From positions 1 to 60,263 of the forward strand of contig CACJBC010000006.1 in NCBI GenBank assembly GCA_902591565.1: a DNA stretch of 60,263 nt. The letters are read 5' to 3'. Source of the stretch: an uncultured SAR86 cluster bacterium. Its GTDB lineage: Bacteria > Pseudomonadota > Gammaproteobacteria > Magnimaribacterales > D2472. This document shows, one piece after another, positions 57,375-60,263 of the stretch; within the stretch, counting starts at the first letter, position 1, and each line of letters starts with the position of its first letter. Under the pieces are notes generated by a model. The model had not been told where the DNA came from and did no database searches. It worked only from the letters and a program-made list of their open reading frames with translations. The translations under genes and the position numbers were made by a program.

Positions 57375-58006
57375 GATTTTTTCAGGGCTGGTTTGATTTT
57401 TAAATCAGATCCATTGAAACCTGGAACTGCACCTTTGAGATAAATGACGTTATTTTCTACATCTAAATCAACTATTTTTAAACTTTGAACTGTCTTCTGG
57501 ACATTACCCATGTGACCAGACATCTTTTTTCCTTTCCAAACTCTTCCTGGAGTTTGACATTGACCAATTGAACCATGTGCTCTGTGCGATAGTGAATTAC
57601 CATGCGTTGCATCTTGCATTGAGAAATTATGTCGTTTAATTACACCTGCATAACCCTTACCTTTAGATGTTCCAGTAACATCGACATACTGTCCAACTTC
57701 AAAAATATCAGCTGTTAAATGTTTGCCTACTTCATATTCTTCTGATATTTCTTCGGATGATCTAAACTCGGCAAGTATTCCTGGCTCTAAGTTAATTTTT
57801 TTATAAAACTCACTCTTAGCTTTGTTGATATTATTTGATTTGGTGGTTTTTGATACAACAAATGCATTGTAACCATCTCTTTCAGATGTCTTTATATCGG
57901 CAATGAAATTACCACAAACAGAAACTGCAGTAACTGGTACAGATTCACCGTCTTCAAGAAAAAGACGAGACATTCCAGATTTTTTTCCTATTAAGCCTAT
58001 GCTCAA
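57371..58006 (-). CDS. rplC: 50S ribosomal protein L3
   Basis: 211 residues (E. coli 209). It starts with [18 protein letters not shown] and includes [20 protein letters not shown] and [20 protein letters not shown], whose Gln region is next to the peptidyl transferase centre. The start is TTG at 58006 (TTG-AGC-ATA), with a strong AAGGAG about 7 bases upstream; no ATG is available before the conserved sequence. It is preceded by a 60-base gap with an inverted repeat. Confidence 0.96.
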   Translation of the reverse strand: MSIGLIGKKSGMSRLFLEDGESVPVTAVSVCGNFIADIKTSERDGYNAFVVSKTTKSNNINKAKSEFYKKINLEPGILAEFRSSEEISEEYEVGKHLTADIFEVGQYVDVTGTSKGKGYAGVIKRHNFSMQDATHGNSLSHRAHGSIGQCQTPGRVWKGKKMSGHMGNVQKTVQSLKIVDLDVENNVIYLKGAVPGFNGSDLKIKPALKKS

Positions 58007-58023
58007 TTTATTCTCCTTTTACG

Positions 58024-58073
58024 GGGCTAATCACCCTCTATGGCCGCTATCGCGTTAAAATTTGGACTAGCCC
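58024..58073 (-). promoter_or_regulatory. Inverted repeat between rpsJ and rplC
   Basis: On the transcribed strand GGGCTA (58068-58073) begins within the rpsJ stop region and pairs with TAGCCC (58024-58029), about 38 bases later and some 17 bases before the rplC start. A smaller CGC-GATA-GCG hairpin sits in the loop. No T tract follows, so it is not a simple terminator. It could be a processing site or a regulatory RNA element. The pairing is seen; the role is inferred. Confidence 0.42.
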
Positions 58074-58378
58074 AGGCTTATCTGAACATCTACCCCAGAG
58101 GATAGATCTAACTTCATTAAAGCATCAACTGTTTTATCAGTTGGCTTGACTATATCCATTAGTCTTTTATATGTAACTATCTCATATTGATCTCTTGCAT
58201 CTTTATCTTTATGCGGTGATTTCAATATAGTTGTTCTCTCTTTTTTAACAGGAAGAGGAATAGGTCCATTAATTACTGCGCCTGTCTTCTTAACAGTCTC
58301 TACAATTAATTTGGCTGAAGCATCTATCAGTCTATAATCAAAAGCCTTAAGCCTAATTCTGATTGATTGATTCTCCAT
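58067..58378 (-). CDS. rpsJ: 30S ribosomal protein S10
   Basis: 103 residues, as in E. coli. It contains [40 protein letters not shown] and [15 protein letters not shown]. In E. coli it also binds NusB for antitermination. First gene of the S10 operon, preceded by a likely promoter. ATG start with AAAGGA upstream. Confidence 0.98.
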   Translation of the reverse strand: MENQSIRIRLKAFDYRLIDASAKLIVETVKKTGAVINGPIPLPVKKERTTILKSPHKDKDARDQYEIVTYKRLMDIVKPTDKTVDALMKLDLSSGVDVQISLG

Positions 58379-58443
58379 TTTTTCCTTTATTTATCCTATT
58401 ATTTCTTTAAAAAATTAATTTCGCTAATTGCAAAATGTGGCGT

Positions 58444-58473
58444 ATTCTAAGCCCCTTATGGCTATACTGTCAA
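58444..58473 (-). promoter_or_regulatory. Sigma-70 promoter of the S10 operon
   Basis: On the minus strand a perfect TTGACA (58468-58473) is followed by 18 bases and TAGAAT (58444-58449, five of six). It lies in the 124-base gap between fusA and rpsJ, where tufA is found in E. coli and Pseudomonas. Transcription would start near 58437, leaving a leader of about 60 bases, much shorter than the E. coli S10 leader. No clear terminator of the fusA operon is seen in the gap, so read-through from fusA is likely too. Confidence 0.58.
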
Positions 58474-58502
58474 CAATATTAGAAAGTTTATTAACCCCTT
58501 AT

Positions 58503-60263
58503 TTATGAGGTTTTTAAACCCTCTGCAATGTTGCTTGGAACTTCACCATACTTAGTAAATTCCATAGTAAATGTAGCCCTACCCTGGGTTGCAGATCTAA
58601 GATCAGTTGCATATCCAAACATTTCAGCTAAAGGCACTTCTGATGAAACTTCTTTGCCTGAGGTAATATCTTCCATTCCTAATATAATTCCTCTTCTTCT
58701 GTTTAAATCACCAACAACGTCACCCATATGTTCCTCAGGAGTTACTACAACAACCTTCATAATAGGCTCTAATATTGCAGGTTTAGCTTTGTTAGCGCCT
58801 TCTTTAAGTGCCATTGAACCAGCAATTTTAAAAGCCATTTCATTTGAATCAACATCGTGGAATGATCCATCATACAATGTTGCTCTTAAAGCTAATAAAG
58901 GATATCCAGCAATCACACCATTTTGCATTTGTTCTTGAATTCCCTTGTTAACTGCAGGTATATATTCTTTAGGTATTACACCACCAACAATTTTATCTAC
59001 AAATTCATATTCATCATCAAGTCCTAAAGGCTCAAGTTTTAACCACACATGTCCGTACTGACCTTTACCACCTGATTGTCTTACAAACTTTCCTTCAACC
59101 TCAACCGTCTCTTTGATTGTCTCTCTATAAGCTACTTGAGGTTTGCCAATATTTGCTTCAACTGAGAATTCTCTTTTCATTCGATCAACAAGCACATCTA
59201 AATGCAACTCACCCATACCAGAAATTATGGTTTGTCCGGATTCCTCATCACTAGCTACTCTAAATGATGGATCCTCTTGAGCAAGCTTACCTAGTGCTAA
59301 CGACATCTTTTCTTGATCTGGTTTTGATTTTGGTTCGACTGCTACTGAAATGACTGGTTCAGGGAAATCCATTCTTTCTAATACAATTGGCTTATCTGCA
59401 TCAGACAATGTATCACCAGTTGTTATATCTTTTAAACCAATACAAGCTGCAATATCACCAGCTCTAACTTCTTTAATTTCTTCTCTATTATTTGAATGCA
59501 TTTGCACCATTCTTCCAACTCTTTCTTTTTTTGACTTTGTTGAATTAATAACTGCATCACCAACTGATAAGACACCAGAATATACTCTTATGAATGTAAG
59601 GGTTCCAACAAATGGATCAGTAGCAATTTTAAATGCAAGCGCAGAAAATGGCTCTTCGTCTGATGATTTTCTAGAGTCCTCAACTTCATCTTCTTGTGAG
59701 TTATTTGGAATAACACCTTTTATTGCTTTAACTTCATCAGGAGCTGGTAAGAAATCAATTATAGCGTCAAGCATTGCTTGGACACCTTTATTCTTGAACG
59801 CTGAGCCACACAAACCAACGATTAACTCATTTGCTAACGATCTTATTCTTAAACCTTCTTTTATTTGTTCTACTGAAAGCTCACCAGATTCTAAGTAAGC
59901 ATCCATTAGCTCTTCATTTGCCTCAGCTGCTGCTTCAACCATTTCTTCTCTTAGTTGAGAACATTTATCAACTAGTTCAGCCGGAATTTCTTTTGAATCA
60001 AAAGTAAGACCCTGATCATCTTCATTCCAGTAGATTCCTCTATTATTTATAAGGTCAACAACCCCTTTGAAATCTTCTTCAGTGCCGATATTATATTGAA
60101 TTGGAACAATATTCGCTTGAAGTCTTGTTTTAATTTGCTCTACAACCTTTTCAAAGTTTGCTCCTGCTCTATCCATTTTATTAACAAATACTACTCTTGG
60201 AACTTCATATCTATTAGCCTGTCTCCATACTGTTTCAGACTGTGGTTCAACACCAGAAGTACC
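58503..60263 (-). CDS. fusA: Translation elongation factor G, 3' part
   Basis: 586 of about 700 residues are visible; the gene runs off the right edge of the window, and the P loop with switch regions lies outside. The first visible residues are [20 protein letters not shown], then the guanine-specificity motif [12 protein letters not shown]. Domain II follows ([20 protein letters not shown]), then domains III-V with [20 protein letters not shown] and [15 protein letters not shown] drives translocation and, with Frr, ribosome recycling. An in-frame ATG at 60176 is internal, not the start. Confidence 0.97.
   Translation of the reverse strand, partial: GTSGVEPQSETVWRQANRYEVPRVVFVNKMDRAGANFEKVVEQIKTRLQANIVPIQYNIGTEEDFKGVVDLINNRGIYWNEDDQGLTFDSKEIPAELVDKCSQLREEMVEAAAEANEELMDAYLESGELSVEQIKEGLRIRSLANELIVGLCGSAFKNKGVQAMLDAIIDFLPAPDEVKAIKGVIPNNSQEDEVEDSRKSSDEEPFSALAFKIATDPFVGTLTFIRVYSGVLSVGDAVINSTKSKKERVGRMVQMHSNNREEIKEVRAGDIAACIGLKDITTGDTLSDADKPIVLERMDFPEPVISVAVEPKSKPDQEKMSLALGKLAQEDPSFRVASDEESGQTIISGMGELHLDVLVDRMKREFSVEANIGKPQVAYRETIKETVEVEGKFVRQSGGKGQYGHVWLKLEPLGLDDEYEFVDKIVGGVIPKEYIPAVNKGIQEQMQNGVIAGYPLLALRATLYDGSFHDVDSNEMAFKIAGSMALKEGANKAKPAILEPIMKVVVVTPEEHMGDVVGDLNRRRGIILGMEDITSGKEVSSEVPLAEMFGYATDLRSATQGRATFTMEFTKYGEVPSNIAEGLKTS

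Noticed and set aside
1-60263. CRISPR array, insertion sequence, prophage, tRNA genes or rRNA genes
   Set aside because: No spaced repeats, transposase, integrase, tRNA cloverleaf or rRNA signature was seen; all gaps are short and coding content is housekeeping.

Overview
The window is a dense, AT-rich (about one third G+C by eye) stretch of bacterial chromosome made almost entirely of core housekeeping genes. Lipid A genes (lpxA, lpxB, lpxD), bamA, bamE, skp and rseP show a Gram-negative cell. The gene orders rpsB-tsf-pyrH-frr-uppS-cdsA-dxr-rseP-bamA-skp-lpxD-fabZ-lpxA-lpxB-rnhB-dnaE-accA-tilS and fur/bamE-rnfH-ratA, together with fabA/fabB, holD, rnfH and ratA, point to a gammaproteobacterium. 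Very short intergenic gaps, shortened proteins (ValS, TilS, DapB, CdsA) and low G+C fit a streamlined marine lineage of the SAR86 type. That assignment is inference, because there is no rRNA gene here to confirm it.

Layout. 1-8.7 kb: the 3' part of pepA, a short valS, an alpha/beta hydrolase, elaA, a glutathione peroxidase gene with a small membrane-protein gene, rimI-holD, leuA and an isomerase-like crotonase. 8.7-28 kb: one long minus-strand block for lipid A, fatty acid and outer-membrane biogenesis, with translation factors (rpsB, tsf, frr), pyrH, dnaE and isoprenoid genes (dxr, uppS). 28-36.6 kb: dapB-dnaJ-dnaK-grpE behind a likely sigma-32 promoter, fur, bamE, rnfH-ratA, a sodium-coupled transporter, a DUF3429 protein, smpB and the tmRNA gene. 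36.6-45.2 kb: a secreted four-cysteine protein, rpsT, obgE-rpmA-rplU, ispB-fabA-fabB, ssb and uvrA. 45.2-60.3 kb: the complete alpha, spc and S10 ribosomal protein operons as one minus-strand run (rplQ back to rpsJ), then the 3' part of fusA with no tufA between them.

The genes cooperate in a few processes: translation and its rescue (ribosomal proteins, fusA, tsf, frr, smpB/ssrA), envelope building (lpx genes, fabA/B/Z, accA, bamA/E, skp, rseP, uppS, cdsA), replication and repair (dnaE, holD, ssb, uvrA, rnhB), protein folding (grpE-dnaK-dnaJ), and quinone/isoprenoid supply (dxr, ispB).

I found no CRISPR array, insertion sequence, prophage, tRNA gene or obviously new multi-gene system. No gene-free stretch exceeds 300 bases apart from the tmRNA gene. 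The points worth a second look are departures from the family norm: a ValS lacking its C-terminal arm, a cysteine-free Fur, a calcium-loop-like insert in a BamA surface loop, seven convergent gene junctions that all abut or overlap, RNA hairpins before rpsB and between rpsJ and rplC, and missing neighbours (holC, recN, carAB, tufA) at conserved loci.
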